Positions 7,558 through 16,888 of a stretch of DNA of 48,947 nt are shown here, one piece after another. Position numbers and translations under genes: made by a program. The stretch's first letter is position 1. Each line of letters begins with the position of its first letter. Source of the DNA: Planctomycetota bacterium (GTDB taxonomy: Bacteria > Planctomycetota > Phycisphaerae > Sedimentisphaerales > Anaerobacaceae). The notes under the pieces were generated by a model, which did not search any database, was not told where the DNA came from, and saw only the letters and a list, made by a program, of their open reading frames with translations. Where the stretch lies: positions 1 through 48,947 of the forward strand of contig JADFJC010000016.1 of NCBI GenBank assembly GCA_022566315.1, read 5' to 3'.

Positions 7558-7795
7558 GCCGATACTTGATGCTCGACCGCAAGGTGTCCTGCGGAGATAC
7601 TGGATGCTGGATGCTCGTAAAGACGAGAATCGAGAAACGAGGACGCCTGGTATGCTGTAGTCGAAATCCGGCAGATAAGTGTGCGGTTTCGCGAAATTTC
7701 CATTTGTAAAAGACCCCCAAAATCCCCTTTTTAGCACAAAAACAGGGCATAAAGCCACAAAAGTGAAAAAAATCTAAAATTTTTTTATTTTTTTG
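7558..7795. repeat. Repeat-bearing intergenic region before blaI
   Basis: This stretch holds GATACTTGATGCTCG and GATACTGGATGCTGGATGCTCG words related to the repeat inside selB. It also holds an ACCGCAAGGTGTCCTGCGGA unit, found in variant form near 26161 and 47385. An AT-rich tract with long T runs (7771-7795) closes it and runs into the BlaI promoter. Open frames on the minus strand here look random. Confidence 0.55.
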
Positions 7796-7845
7796 TTGAC
7801 GTTGGATTACAAATGTAATATTTTAGGTTAGATTACAGTTGTAAT
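7796..7845 (+). promoter_or_regulatory. blaI-M56 promoter with two BlaI/MecI-type operators
   Basis: TTGACG (7796-7801) and TATTTT (7819-7824) are 17 bases apart. Two dyads of the form ATTACA-NN-TGTAAT lie at 7806-7819, inside the spacer, and at 7832-7845, just after the -10 box. TACA/TGTA dyads are the classic BlaI/MecI binding sites. A bound repressor dimer on either would block the polymerase, so the blaI-M56 operon is very probably autorepressed. Confidence 0.85.
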
Positions 7846-7861
7846 ATTAGGAGAATTGATT

Positions 7862-8239
7862 ATGCAAAAACTACCAAAAATACCTGAATCGGAATGGTTG
7901 GTGATGCGCGTATTGTGGTCAAAAGGTCCGTTGACCGCCAACGAAGTCGTAAAGGAGTTGACCGGCAAAACGAAGTGGAAGCCGAAGACGATTAAAACAT
8001 TGATTACCCGACTGATGAAAAAGGGGGCCGTCAAGTTCGAGAAGGAAGGCAGAAAGTACAGGTACTATCCTGCGGTTAGCGAAGCCGAATGCGTGCGTAT
8101 GGAAAGGTACTCATTTGTTCGCCGGGTTTATGGCGGGACAACGAGGCCAATGTTAGCGGCGTTTCTGGAAGATGCCAAGCTCTCAGCAGAGGACATATCA
8201 GAACTCAAGAAAATTCTTGAACAAAAAGAAGGGGAATAA
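7862..8239 (+). CDS. BlaI/MecI-family transcriptional repressor
   Basis: A winged-helix repressor of 125 residues, the family's normal length. The N-terminal domain carries I-P-E-S-E-W-L-V-M-R-V-L-W and T-V-K-T-L-I-T-R-L-like recognition-helix sequence (here K-T-I-K-T-L-I-T-R-L). A C-terminal helical dimer domain follows, in which family members are cleaved on signalling. I chose the ATG at 7862, seven bases after AGGAGA, over a TTG six bases upstream. Two matching operators lie directly upstream, and the cognate M56 sensor protease follows after two bases. Confidence 0.93.
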   Translation: MQKLPKIPESEWLVMRVLWSKGPLTANEVVKELTGKTKWKPKTIKTLITRLMKKGAVKFEKEGRKYRYYPAVSEAECVRMERYSFVRRVYGGTTRPMLAAFLEDAKLSAEDISELKKILEQKEGE

Positions 8240-8241
8240 AA

Positions 8242-11229
8242 ATGGAATCCTTAAGTATGCAGTTGCAGCCGTTCTTTGAATGGCTGCTGCGGACGACGTT
8301 ACAGGCCAGCCTGCTGATTTGCTTTATTTTCTTGTTTCAGGCAGTGCTTCGGAACAAATTGGGTGCTCGCTGGCATTATTGTCTTTGGCTGCTGTTATTG
8401 ATACGCATGGCGATGCCGTGGGCGCCCCAGAGCCGAGTGAGTGTGTTCAATTTGATACCGCAGTCGCTCCCGCAGCGACAGACAGAATATATCCAACAGG
8501 ATGTTGGGGATGACACCGTCAGTTCGGATGCGGCAAGTCCGAGCACAGCCGAATCAACACCGGTCTCAACGACCGGGGTTGCTCAAGATACCTCGAAGGC
8601 GATAACTGTGGCGCCAGAGATAGGCAAAGAAGCGGGGAGCCAGTTAAAGCCTCTCTTTTCTAAAGCTGCTGATATACTCCCGCTGGTCTGGCTGACAGGG
8701 GCATTGGCTTTGGCGGTCTATGTTTGCGCGAGTAATTTTAATCTCCTGAGGATTGTCAAGCGTGAACGTCCTTTGACCGACCAGAAGATTCTCGACCTGC
8801 TGGAAGACTGTAAGGCCGAAATGGGTATCCGAATCATCCTCGGTGTTGTAGCAACGGATAAAGTCAAAAGCCCTGCGCTTTTTGGTTTTATCCGGCCGCG
8901 GTTGTTATTACCGGCGGGAATGCTCGAAACCCTCAGCCCAAAAGAGCTCCGCCACGTTTTTCTTCACGAGTTAGCTCATTTGAAAAGGCATGATATTTAC
9001 ATCGGATGGCTGATGAGCCTGCTGCAGGTTTTGCACTGGTTTAATCCGCTTATCTGGCTGGCTTTTTATCGCTTGCGGGCTGACAGGGAATTAGCCTGTG
9101 ATGCCCTCGTACTGGCCCGCACACAGAGCGGCGAGTCGAAAGATTATGGCCGAACCATAGTTAGTCTCTTAGAGCGTTTTTCCCGCTCGCAGCGCTTGCC
9201 GGCTATGGCGGGAATCCTCGAAACCAAAACTCAATTGAAAAGGAGAATTACCATGATCGCACGATTCAAAAAGAACTCATATCAATGGTCACCTTGGGCT
9301 ATAGTTTTGATTATCATACTTGCCTGTATCTCTCTGCCCGACGCCAAACACACGAAGGCCTCAGGAATCTCTGCTGCAAAGCCCTCGCCGGCAACCAAAC
9401 TCACTGGGCCTACCTACCGTCTTGTCCTTGACGAGCAAATAACCGGTAAGCATGTGGGTATGTGTGACTTCTCGCCCAGCGGTGACCGGATTGTATTTCA
9501 ATCTCCGGACAATTTATACATCACCGACCAGGCCACAACCATTATACGACCGCTTCTCGATGATTTAGGGGCATGGGAGCGGGTCGGTCGGCCGTGCTGG
9601 TCGCCCGATGGTCGGTTAATTGCCTATTCGCTAACGAAAGGACCGCCGCCGGATTCGGATGCAAAGATCGTATCAGCCATTTTCGTCATCAGTCCTGACG
9701 GTGGAGCACCTCGGCAGATCGGTCCTGATGTGACTAAACGATTTATTTTTTCGGTCTTTTGGACACCTGATGGCCAACACCTGACCTACCGCACCAACGA
9801 ATGTATTCGCACGCTTACCCTGGACGGCAATGAAGTTCGGTTCATTCCAAGGAAAGATTTGTCTTACGTCTCCGGCCCGGATGGACGTGGTTATTCACCG
9901 AATGGACGTTGGTTAGTGTTTAGCCGGGATAAGGAAAACGGGTCCGGCACGGATCTCTGTATTTTTCCCGTTACGGGAGGCACAGCCCGGCGTCTCACTC
10001 ACTTACCGGAGTATAGCAACAGTCCCACATGGGCTCCGGACGGACATACCCTTTACTTTGTCTCGGGGAGAGATACATTGAATATCTGGAAACTTTCCAT
10101 GGACCCGGAAACGGGCCTTGCGAAAGGCGAGCCCCAGCAGGTGACGTTTTTCAAAGATACGATTGTCCTGGCACCCCAGGTGCTTGGCGACGGTAGTCGC
10201 ATCGCCTTTGGCATGTACAAACGAAATACATCCATCCAGGTAGCGGACTCTTCATCGCCGCAGGAAGCCCGTTCGCTGGTTAGTTGTGGCATGTATTCGC
10301 CGGAACTTTCACCGGATGGGCAAACTGTCTATTACGTGAACGACACGCCGGGCGAAGAAGGCATATATGCCGTGCCTCGCCAGGGAGGCGCACCGCGGAG
10401 ATTGACCGAGAGTCTTCCCGCCGAGGGAAGACTCATGTACTTTCCCAGGTTCGATCTCTCCGGCGATGGTCGGACCCTTGCGTACTCCACCAAACTCGGC
10501 AACGAGCATGCCCTTTTTACTGTACCGGCAAGTGGAGGAGAGCCGAGACTCCTGGCAAGAATTACCACGAAATGGAGCGTGGTGCCGCAGTGGTCTCCAG
10601 ATGGCTCTCAGTTGGCATACGCGGACGGTCACGATCTTAACGTCATTGCCGCTGCCGGCGGAAAACCTCGCAAGCTCGCCCATATGGACCACTCGTGGGA
10701 ACCGTCCTCCGTCCGCTGGTCACCTGACGGGAAGTTCATCGCTGCCTTTGGCATGTCCAAACCCAGGCTTAATGCTGTTTTTGTGGTGCCTTCCTCCGGC
10801 GGCGAGCTGCGGCAACTGACGTCTGACGTCGAGGAGAAGGAAAGGCTTGAATGGCACCCGGACGGCCGGCGTCTGACGTATCTTGTGTCCCGGCTTGACA
10901 GTGAGACGCATCAGGCATACCTGGATGGTCGAGAGCCCACCTTGCTCGTTAACGCTCCTGATGTCTGGGACTACGTCGGCAAGTGGGCACCGGACGGCCG
11001 TCGCTTCTTCTTTGTTGGTTTCGATGTTTCTTCAAAGGATTCGGGTGTGTACGTTTATGACGAATCCTCCAGCAAGACAACGCTCGTATCAGATCCTGTA
11101 CAGCATGTAGGCGTTCCAAGCTGGAGCCGTGATGGAAAGACGATGGCCTGGTGGGAAACCAGGACAACAAGCCGTCAGACCTGGATAATGGAGGACTTCC
11201 TGCCGACGGCAAAGGCAGACGGACAATAG
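8242..11229 (+). CDS. BlaR1-type M56 metalloprotease sensor fused to a TolB-like beta-propeller
   Basis: The N-terminal ~365 residues are an M56 (BlaR1/MecR1) membrane protease. Helices lie near 14-36, 42-58, 148-166, 262-285 and 350-366. The zinc motif H-E-L-A-H is at residues 242-246, with the downstream R-A-D-R-E-L-A-C-D-A. In place of the penicillin-sensing domain of BlaR1 there are about 600 residues of WD40/TolB propeller repeats (W-S-P-D-G and similar, at least ten), probably periplasmic. In the family, the protease inactivates BlaI after a signal. Here the signal would be sensed by the propeller; its ligand is unknown. GAAGGGG precedes the ATG, only two bases after blaI. Confidence 0.92.
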   Translation: MESLSMQLQPFFEWLLRTTLQASLLICFIFLFQAVLRNKLGARWHYCLWLLLLIRMAMPWAPQSRVSVFNLIPQSLPQRQTEYIQQDVGDDTVSSDAASPSTAESTPVSTTGVAQDTSKAITVAPEIGKEAGSQLKPLFSKAADILPLVWLTGALALAVYVCASNFNLLRIVKRERPLTDQKILDLLEDCKAEMGIRIILGVVATDKVKSPALFGFIRPRLLLPAGMLETLSPKELRHVFLHELAHLKRHDIYIGWLMSLLQVLHWFNPLIWLAFYRLRADRELACDALVLARTQSGESKDYGRTIVSLLERFSRSQRLPAMAGILETKTQLKRRITMIARFKKNSYQWSPWAIVLIIILACISLPDAKHTKASGISAAKPSPATKLTGPTYRLVLDEQITGKHVGMCDFSPSGDRIVFQSPDNLYITDQATTIIRPLLDDLGAWERVGRPCWSPDGRLIAYSLTKGPPPDSDAKIVSAIFVISPDGGAPRQIGPDVTKRFIFSVFWTPDGQHLTYRTNECIRTLTLDGNEVRFIPRKDLSYVSGPDGRGYSPNGRWLVFSRDKENGSGTDLCIFPVTGGTARRLTHLPEYSNSPTWAPDGHTLYFVSGRDTLNIWKLSMDPETGLAKGEPQQVTFFKDTIVLAPQVLGDGSRIAFGMYKRNTSIQVADSSSPQEARSLVSCGMYSPELSPDGQTVYYVNDTPGEEGIYAVPRQGGAPRRLTESLPAEGRLMYFPRFDLSGDGRTLAYSTKLGNEHALFTVPASGGEPRLLARITTKWSVVPQWSPDGSQLAYADGHDLNVIAAAGGKPRKLAHMDHSWEPSSVRWSPDGKFIAAFGMSKPRLNAVFVVPSSGGELRQLTSDVEEKERLEWHPDGRRLTYLVSRLDSETHQAYLDGREPTLLVNAPDVWDYVGKWAPDGRRFFFVGFDVSSKDSGVYVYDESSSKTTLVSDPVQHVGVPSWSRDGKTMAWWETRTTSRQTWIMEDFLPTAKADGQ

Positions 11230-11305
11230 CGCAAAAGCAGGTCCAGCCGTTTCTCGTTAATGAATTAAGAAATATTCTCAGTGTTTATTTCAAAGGAGGT
11301 GACAT

Positions 11306-12793
11306 ATGACAAAGCATCGATACATTATTCGGGCGGCTCTGATTGCCGCAATCCTGCTTATGTATTTTGCCGACACGACACGAGCAAACGAGCCCATCTG
11401 GCCGCAGTTTCGCGGGCCGAACTGCTCGGGCCTTGCCGCCGAAGGGCAGAATCCCCCGGTCAAGTTTGGCCCTAAGCAAAACGTACTGTGGAAAACATCC
11501 GTACCATCGGGGCACTCTTCTCCGTGTATCTGGGGAGACCACATTTTCTTAACAGGATATACCAAGGAAAAGAAAGAGCTCCAGGTGTTTTGTATTGAAC
11601 GGAGCAGCGGAAATATCCGGTGGCGTAAAATCGTACCTGCAGAAAAGATCGAAAAGGTTCATTCAATCAGCAGTCCTGCTACTGCGACGCCCGCCACAGA
11701 TGGTGAACGCGTGTATGTCTATTTCGGTTCCTGCGGGTTATTATGTTATGATTTTGCGGGAAAACAGCAATGGGCGGTTCCTTTGCCGATTCCTAAGACA
11801 AGATTCGGCTCCGGTACTTCGCCAATTGTTGCAGGTGAGCTGGTCATCCTCAATCGCGATGAACAGAAGGAACCGTATCTTCTGGCCGTTGATCGTAAAA
11901 GTGGCGAAACCGTGTGGAAGCAAAGCCGGCAGCGCACGATGGCAACTTATTCCACACCCGTTTTATGGGCTGGACAGTTGGTTATCCACCGGAGGCGCGG
12001 GCTCGTGGCACATGATGCAGCGGACGGCGCCCGTATCTGGTCGGTTTCCGCTACCACCAGTGGTACGAGCACGCCGGTAATTGGCAATAATGTCCTCTTC
12101 GTCGGAACGTGGGACAATTTCGGCGAGCCGGACCAGCGCGTCAAGCAGCCCGATTTTAAGGCTCTGGTAGAGCAATATGATAAAAACGGTGACATGCAAA
12201 TCAGTGAGAGTGAGTTCCCTGAGGACTTGGCACTCTCACGCCGCCCAGAAGCTGGAAATATTGAAGGGGCCCAATTGTATCTAAAGCAATATTTCCAGGG
12301 ATTTGACCGTAACAAGGACGGTTTGCTGGACGAGACTGTATGGAAAAGAATGGTCGCTTCGAGCTTGAGACCTAAGGAAGACCACGGTCTGATGGCGATT
12401 AAGCTCGGTGGAAAAGATGATGTTACAAGCACACATATTCTGTGGCAGGAAAAGAGAAGTGTACCGGAGATACCGTCACCGCTCTACTATGACGGACGAG
12501 TGTACATGATCAAAAACGGTGGGATAGTCTCCTGTATGGATGCTGGCAGCGGAAAATTACTCTACCGTGAACGGTTGGGAGCCGCCGGCCCCTATTTTTC
12601 GTCACCCATCGCTGCTAATGGAAGGATTTACATCGCATCCGGCAAAGGGACCATAACTGTCTTTGCGGCGGGAGATACTCTGCAAGTCCTGGCCAGGAAC
12701 AACCTGAAAGAGTCAATTTTTGCAACACCTGCTGTTGTGGAAAACAAGCTTTATGTCCGTACTGTCAAGCATATGTACGCCTTTGGCGAATGA
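11306..12793 (+). CDS. Secreted PQQ-like beta-propeller protein with EF-hand motifs
   Basis: The start is preceded by AAAGGAGGTGA, an essentially complete anti-Shine-Dalgarno match. The 495-residue product has a signal peptide (about 1-28), then W-P-Q-F-R-G-P-N-C-S-G and blades typical of BamB/PQQ-like propellers in planctomycetes. Two EF-hand-like loops, D-K-N-G-D-M-Q-I-S-E-S-E and D-R-N-K-D-G-L-L-D-E, interrupt the propeller near residues 291-304 and 335-346. The role is probably extracytoplasmic and structural or enzymatic; the residues for PQQ binding cannot be confirmed. It lies 76 bases after the M56 gene in the same direction and may share its control. Confidence 0.85.
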   Translation: MTKHRYIIRAALIAAILLMYFADTTRANEPIWPQFRGPNCSGLAAEGQNPPVKFGPKQNVLWKTSVPSGHSSPCIWGDHIFLTGYTKEKKELQVFCIERSSGNIRWRKIVPAEKIEKVHSISSPATATPATDGERVYVYFGSCGLLCYDFAGKQQWAVPLPIPKTRFGSGTSPIVAGELVILNRDEQKEPYLLAVDRKSGETVWKQSRQRTMATYSTPVLWAGQLVIHRRRGLVAHDAADGARIWSVSATTSGTSTPVIGNNVLFVGTWDNFGEPDQRVKQPDFKALVEQYDKNGDMQISESEFPEDLALSRRPEAGNIEGAQLYLKQYFQGFDRNKDGLLDETVWKRMVASSLRPKEDHGLMAIKLGGKDDVTSTHILWQEKRSVPEIPSPLYYDGRVYMIKNGGIVSCMDAGSGKLLYRERLGAAGPYFSSPIAANGRIYIASGKGTITVFAAGDTLQVLARNNLKESIFATPAVVENKLYVRTVKHMYAFGE

Positions 12794-12820
12794 TTATCTA
12801 TATGGTCTGCTCCCATTAAA

Positions 12821-13003
12821 TTGGTCTACTTTTCCAGGAGCAGGTCGAGTGATTTGGTATATTATTTTGCCCAAAGGCCGGGCAGTTATAGACACTGTCA
12901 CCCCGACGGACGGCAGATCGCCTTCGTCGTCGACCGGCGTCACAAAGAAGAAGTTTGGGTAATGGAGAACTTCCTGCCGACGGTCGTGAGTCAGGCTAAA
13001 TAA
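12821..13003 (+). pseudogene. Remnant of a TolB-propeller protein C-terminus
   Basis: From about 12899 the translation reads H-P-D-G-R-Q-I-A-F-V and ends V-W-V-M-E-N-F-L-P-T-V-V. This closely matches the last blade and end of the M56-TolB protein at 8242-11229 (W-I-M-E-D-F-L-P-T-A-K). Only about 35 residues remain, and no frame leads in from upstream. It is best read as the tail of a deleted paralogue, which suggests that the propeller gene was once duplicated around the PQQ-like gene. Confidence 0.65.
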
Positions 13004-13430
13004 TTTGGGTGGCAGGTCGTAAATGCTCTGTGGGCTGCAACGATTTTAGTGCAGCCTTTCGGGCCACACTGACACAGGGATAAGCTACCTGTGTAACCAA
13101 TTTGTTGTAATCATAAAAAAACTGCCGGAGAATAATTTCACACCTCAAAGCAAGTAATATACTGGCATTTTCAATTCTGATTTGTTATGTTATTAGAAAA
13201 TAGAGTTTTGCCATTTAGACACTGATTAAAGTATTAGACACTGATTAACACGGATGAACACTGATTAAAATATTAGCCACAGAGAACACAGAGATATAAA
13301 AATATAAATCTGTGCAAATCTGCGTGAATCCGTGTCTGAAGAAAGCAAATCTGTGTACCTGTGGCAGAGCTAAATCCGTGTCTTAAGAAAGTTCCATGTT
13401 TTTCAAGTGTCTTAAAATGAGGAGCACCAA
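13004..13430. repeat. Intergenic region with GACACTGATTAACACGG-type repeats
   Basis: There is no gene here. From about 13217 to 13387 the sequence is built of the words ACACTGATTAA (three copies), AACACGGATGAACA, ACAGAGAACACAGAGAT, AATCTGTGCAAATCTGCGTG and AATCCGTGTCT (partly repeated). The right half is roughly the reverse complement of the left half, so the array can fold back on itself. Words of this kind recur across many environmental genomes as dispersed repeats; that last statement is from general knowledge. Confidence 0.6.
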
Positions 13431-16400
13431 ATGTACAAGTACGTTTCTTTATTTGCCCTTTACCTTGTGATTCTCGTTAATCCCGGAGCCACCCAAGCTG
13501 AGGATTGGCCTGCCTTTATGCACGACAACCAGAGAAGCGGTGTTACTTCTGAGCGACTGGAGCTGCCCTTGAGCGAATCCTGGGTGTTCAAGGCGGCACA
13601 TCAGCCCCAGCCTGCATGGCCGCTGCCGGCAGAGCAGGATTACTATCATCGGCACCACAACCTGAGGGCAACAGTAGCTTATGACCGGGCATTCCACGTC
13701 GTTAGCACCGGCGATATGCTATTCTTTGGCTCATCGGCGGATGATAAAGTTTATGCGCTGGACGCGCAGACCGGACAAATACGCTGGACGTTTTTCACGG
13801 AAGCCCCTGTCCGGCTGGCACCTTCTATCTCAGGCAATAAAGTGTACGTCGGTTCTGACGATGGATATGTCTATTGCCTCTCGCGCGATAACGGGGCGCT
13901 AATATGGAAGTATAGGGTAACCGACGCCGAGCGTATGATTCCGGGCAATGGGCGAATAATATCCATGTGGCCGGTACGAACGGGTATATTGATAGACGAG
14001 GGAAATCTATATAGCGCCGCCGGCCTGTTCCCTAATCAGGGAACGTTCTTATTCGAGCTCAATGCTGAGGATGGGTCGGTAAAATGGAAGCAGAAGGTGA
14101 ATGTGTCACCGCAGGGTTATATGTTGGCCTCGGATGAGAAGCTATATGTCCCAACAGGACGAACAAATCCAGCGATTTTCGCCCGCGCCGATGGTAGTTT
14201 ATTAGGCCAGTTACCCAGTGCCGGCGGAACCTTCGCACTGTTGGCGGAGAACGTTCTGGTAACCGGCCCCGGCCGCGGCTCAAAAGAGCTTAACGCTTCC
14301 GACGTTGACACGGAGTATAAAATCGCAACGTTCGGCGGTTTGAGGATGTTGGTGAACGGCACAACGGCATACATGTTAGCCGAAAAGAAGCTCTCGGCCT
14401 TTAATCGGAGTCTGTATCTCGAGTTGTCGAGGGAACGAAATAATCTGACCGCGCGGTCTAACAAGCTCAAAAAACAGATCAGGAAGGTGGATAAAAATAC
14501 AGCCGAAGCGGAGCAATTGGGCAAGGAGTTAAACAATATCACGATACAGCTCAGCGAGCTATCGAAGAAATTGAAAGACTGTTACCTGTGGACTGTTGAG
14601 TGTGAATATCCGCATTCGATGATTATGGCAGGCGATGTTCTTTTCTTAGGGGGAGAGAACAAAATAGCCGCGTTTAAGGCCCAGAACGGTAAAGTCATTT
14701 GGAACGCTTCTGTTGGGGGCAAAGCGTTCGGCTTGAGCGCAGCCAATGGCGGTCTTTATGTCAGTACGGACAAGGGCCAAATACACTGTTTTAGATACAG
14801 TGTAAAAGGTGTTGAAGGTGCGAAAATTATAACAGCCAAAACCCAGGCCAATCCTTATCCGCAAGATTATCCCGATTTATCGGGACTATATGCCGAAGCC
14901 GCAGAGCTTATAGCTGAACAAACCGGGGTTACAAAAGGGTACTGCCTCGTACTTGATTGTGGCCGGGGAAGGTTGGCGTATGAGCTTGCCCGCAGAACCG
15001 ACCTGAAGATAGTCGGCGTCGAAAAAGACTCCGGCCGGGTAACCGCCGCACGCAACGCCATCGACGAAGCAGGACTTTATGGCAGAGTTGTTGTTCATCA
15101 TAAGGATTCCGCAACACTGCCCTATACAAAATACTTTGCTAATCTGATCATTTCAGACCAAACACTTCGGACAGGTAAGCTTCCTTCCTCGGCAGAGGAG
15201 GTTTTTAGAATGCTCAGACCTTATGGTGGGGTTGTTGCTCTGGTCCTGCCAGGTAACAAGTTCAACCTGAAAGAGCTGGAAAAGTGGGGGCGACCCTTTC
15301 TCGCCGACTGGAAGGTGCATAATACAGGCGAAATTGTATTAGCGTGGACAAAACGTAAAGAATTAGAAGGCGCAGGCGAGTGGACACACACTTACGCAGA
15401 GCCTGGCAATACTGCCTGCAGCGGGGACAAAATCGTCAAGGGAGATATGGCAGTCCAGTGGTTTGGGCGACCCGGGCCAAGGTATATGATTGACCGTCAC
15501 CACCGCAATGTGCCGCCACTTTTTAAGGATGGGCGTCTTTTTGTTCCGGGCGATAATGTCGTTTTTGCCGTAGATGCCTATAACGGAACAATCGAATGGA
15601 AAATCGAGGTTCCCAATTCACGCCGGCTCGGGGCATTCCTGGACTGCGGCAGTATGGCAGTGGACTACCGATTCCTGTACGTGGCCGCGGAAGACAAGTG
15701 CTACGGCTTCGATGTCCGGACCGGCCGACGCCGTATTACGTATAAAATGCCACAACTAATCATGTCCGAGCCGCGCGAGTGGGGCTATGTTGCATACTCA
15801 GGTAATATACTTTTCGGAAGCGGGCGAAGGAAAGGGGCTTCCTATACCCAGACCAGCTATGAGGCGGACAGTGCGCTGTGGCACAGAAATATGAAGGTAG
15901 TAGTAAGTGATTATCTGTTCGCGATGCGAAAGGCAAGACGCCGGCTGCTTTGGAAATACAAAGGCGGGCTTATATTGAACACTACTATTACCGTCGGTGG
16001 TGGACGAATATACTTCCTTGAAACTTATAGCCCGAAGGCCTTAGCTGACAAACTTGGGCGGATGCCCGTGAAAACATTATTCGATGGAGGTGACCAATAT
16101 CTGGTCGCTCTTGACGCCCAGACCGGTAAAATTGTCTTCAAAGAAAAAGTCGACGTCGGCAATTTTGAAGAACCCGTGTATATTAACTATGCCAAGGATA
16201 CACTTCTTTTAAGCGGGTCCAGACTCGTCGGAGGCTCCGTTCATTATTATTATTACGCCTTTGACGCGCGCGCAGGTTCGGTCATCTGGGAAGCAGACCA
16301 TAAGACTGACCTCGCTACGGGTGGTGGCCACGGTGAATACAATCGTCACCCAACGATTATTGACCAGACAGTTTATGCCTGGCCTTACACGTACAATCTG

Positions 16401-16679
16401 AAGACCGGCAGAAAAATCGAAAGGTGGAATTTTGACCGTCACGGGCATGGCTGCGGGGGCATCTCAGCTTCAGCACAGTGTTTGTTCTGGCGGGGCGGCA
16501 ACCCCTGGATGTATGACCTGGGGCCAAATGGAGGACCACGTCAGCTCAACAAAGTTTCACGACCAGGCTGCTGGATCAACATCATTCCCGCTGGTGGGCT
16601 TGTCCTTATTCCTGAAAGCAGCTCGGGTTGTACCTGTGGTTTTCCCTTACAGACTTCTATGGCCTTTGTTCCTAAATAG
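13431..16679 (+). CDS. PQQ-like propeller / SAM-methyltransferase / PQQ-like propeller fusion
   Basis: A 1082-residue secreted protein with a signal peptide (1-23). PQQ-like blades fill about 25-320, a charged coiled coil about 325-380, and further blades about 385-470. Residues about 485-640 form a Rossmann methyltransferase domain: motif I is V-L-D-C-G-R-G-R-L (about 505-513), the acidic residue E in I-V-G-V-E follows, and a later strand reads V-V-A-L-V-L-P-G. From about 650 to 1080 a second set of propeller blades follows, including Y-A-F-D-A-R-A-G and Y-N-L-K-T-G. A methyltransferase-like domain in an exported protein is odd, since the usual cofactor is cytoplasmic. Catalytic activity and substrate are unknown. 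GAGGAG supports the start. Confidence 0.82.
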   Translation: MYKYVSLFALYLVILVNPGATQAEDWPAFMHDNQRSGVTSERLELPLSESWVFKAAHQPQPAWPLPAEQDYYHRHHNLRATVAYDRAFHVVSTGDMLFFGSSADDKVYALDAQTGQIRWTFFTEAPVRLAPSISGNKVYVGSDDGYVYCLSRDNGALIWKYRVTDAERMIPGNGRIISMWPVRTGILIDEGNLYSAAGLFPNQGTFLFELNAEDGSVKWKQKVNVSPQGYMLASDEKLYVPTGRTNPAIFARADGSLLGQLPSAGGTFALLAENVLVTGPGRGSKELNASDVDTEYKIATFGGLRMLVNGTTAYMLAEKKLSAFNRSLYLELSRERNNLTARSNKLKKQIRKVDKNTAEAEQLGKELNNITIQLSELSKKLKDCYLWTVECEYPHSMIMAGDVLFLGGENKIAAFKAQNGKVIWNASVGGKAFGLSAANGGLYVSTDKGQIHCFRYSVKGVEGAKIITAKTQANPYPQDYPDLSGLYAEAAELIAEQTGVTKGYCLVLDCGRGRLAYELARRTDLKIVGVEKDSGRVTAARNAIDEAGLYGRVVVHHKDSATLPYTKYFANLIISDQTLRTGKLPSSAEEVFRMLRPYGGVVALVLPGNKFNLKELEKWGRPFLADWKVHNTGEIVLAWTKRKELEGAGEWTHTYAEPGNTACSGDKIVKGDMAVQWFGRPGPRYMIDRHHRNVPPLFKDGRLFVPGDNVVFAVDAYNGTIEWKIEVPNSRRLGAFLDCGSMAVDYRFLYVAAEDKCYGFDVRTGRRRITYKMPQLIMSEPREWGYVAYSGNILFGSGRRKGASYTQTSYEADSALWHRNMKVVVSDYLFAMRKARRRLLWKYKGGLILNTTITVGGGRIYFLETYSPKALADKLGRMPVKTLFDGGDQYLVALDAQTGKIVFKEKVDVGNFEEPVYINYAKDTLLLSGSRLVGGSVHYYYYAFDARAGSVIWEADHKTDLATGGGHGEYNRHPTIIDQTVYAWPYTYNLKTGRKIERWNFDRHGHGCGGISASAQCLFWRGGNPWMYDLGPNGGPRQLNKVSRPGCWINIIPAGGLVLIPESSSGCTCGFPLQTSMAFVPK

Positions 16680-16888
16680 TATCTGTTTCGGAAAACAAAA
16701 ACCGACTATGTCACCCCTGTGAAAGCAGGTGTCCAGAACGAAAACGCTGAATTCCCGCTTCCGCGGGAATGACAAATACTGCTTCCGCAACAGTCCGCAG
16801 TCCTTGGGACTCCTTACGGAGGACACCTAACGGTGGAACTAATTACCTGATTCTTTGCATCCTCTTGTATTCCGGATGAGTCAAAAGC
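16680..16888. repeat. Intergenic region with palindromic dispersed repeats
   Basis: ATTCCCGCTTCCGCGGGAAT (16751-16770) is a near-perfect palindrome, related to the repeat at 32197. It is followed by CAGTCCGCAGTCC, GGACTCC and TTACGGAGGACACC words related to those at 7580, 18172 and 26156. No promoter for the next gene is clear. Confidence 0.5.

Noticed and set aside
7401-7758. Several minus-strand frames over the small selenoprotein and repeats
   Set aside because: No ribosome sites or domain patterns; they arise from the repeats and the hydrophobic gene opposite.
13217-13387. CRISPR array
   Set aside because: Repeats are of unequal length without regular spacers; no cas gene is present in the window.
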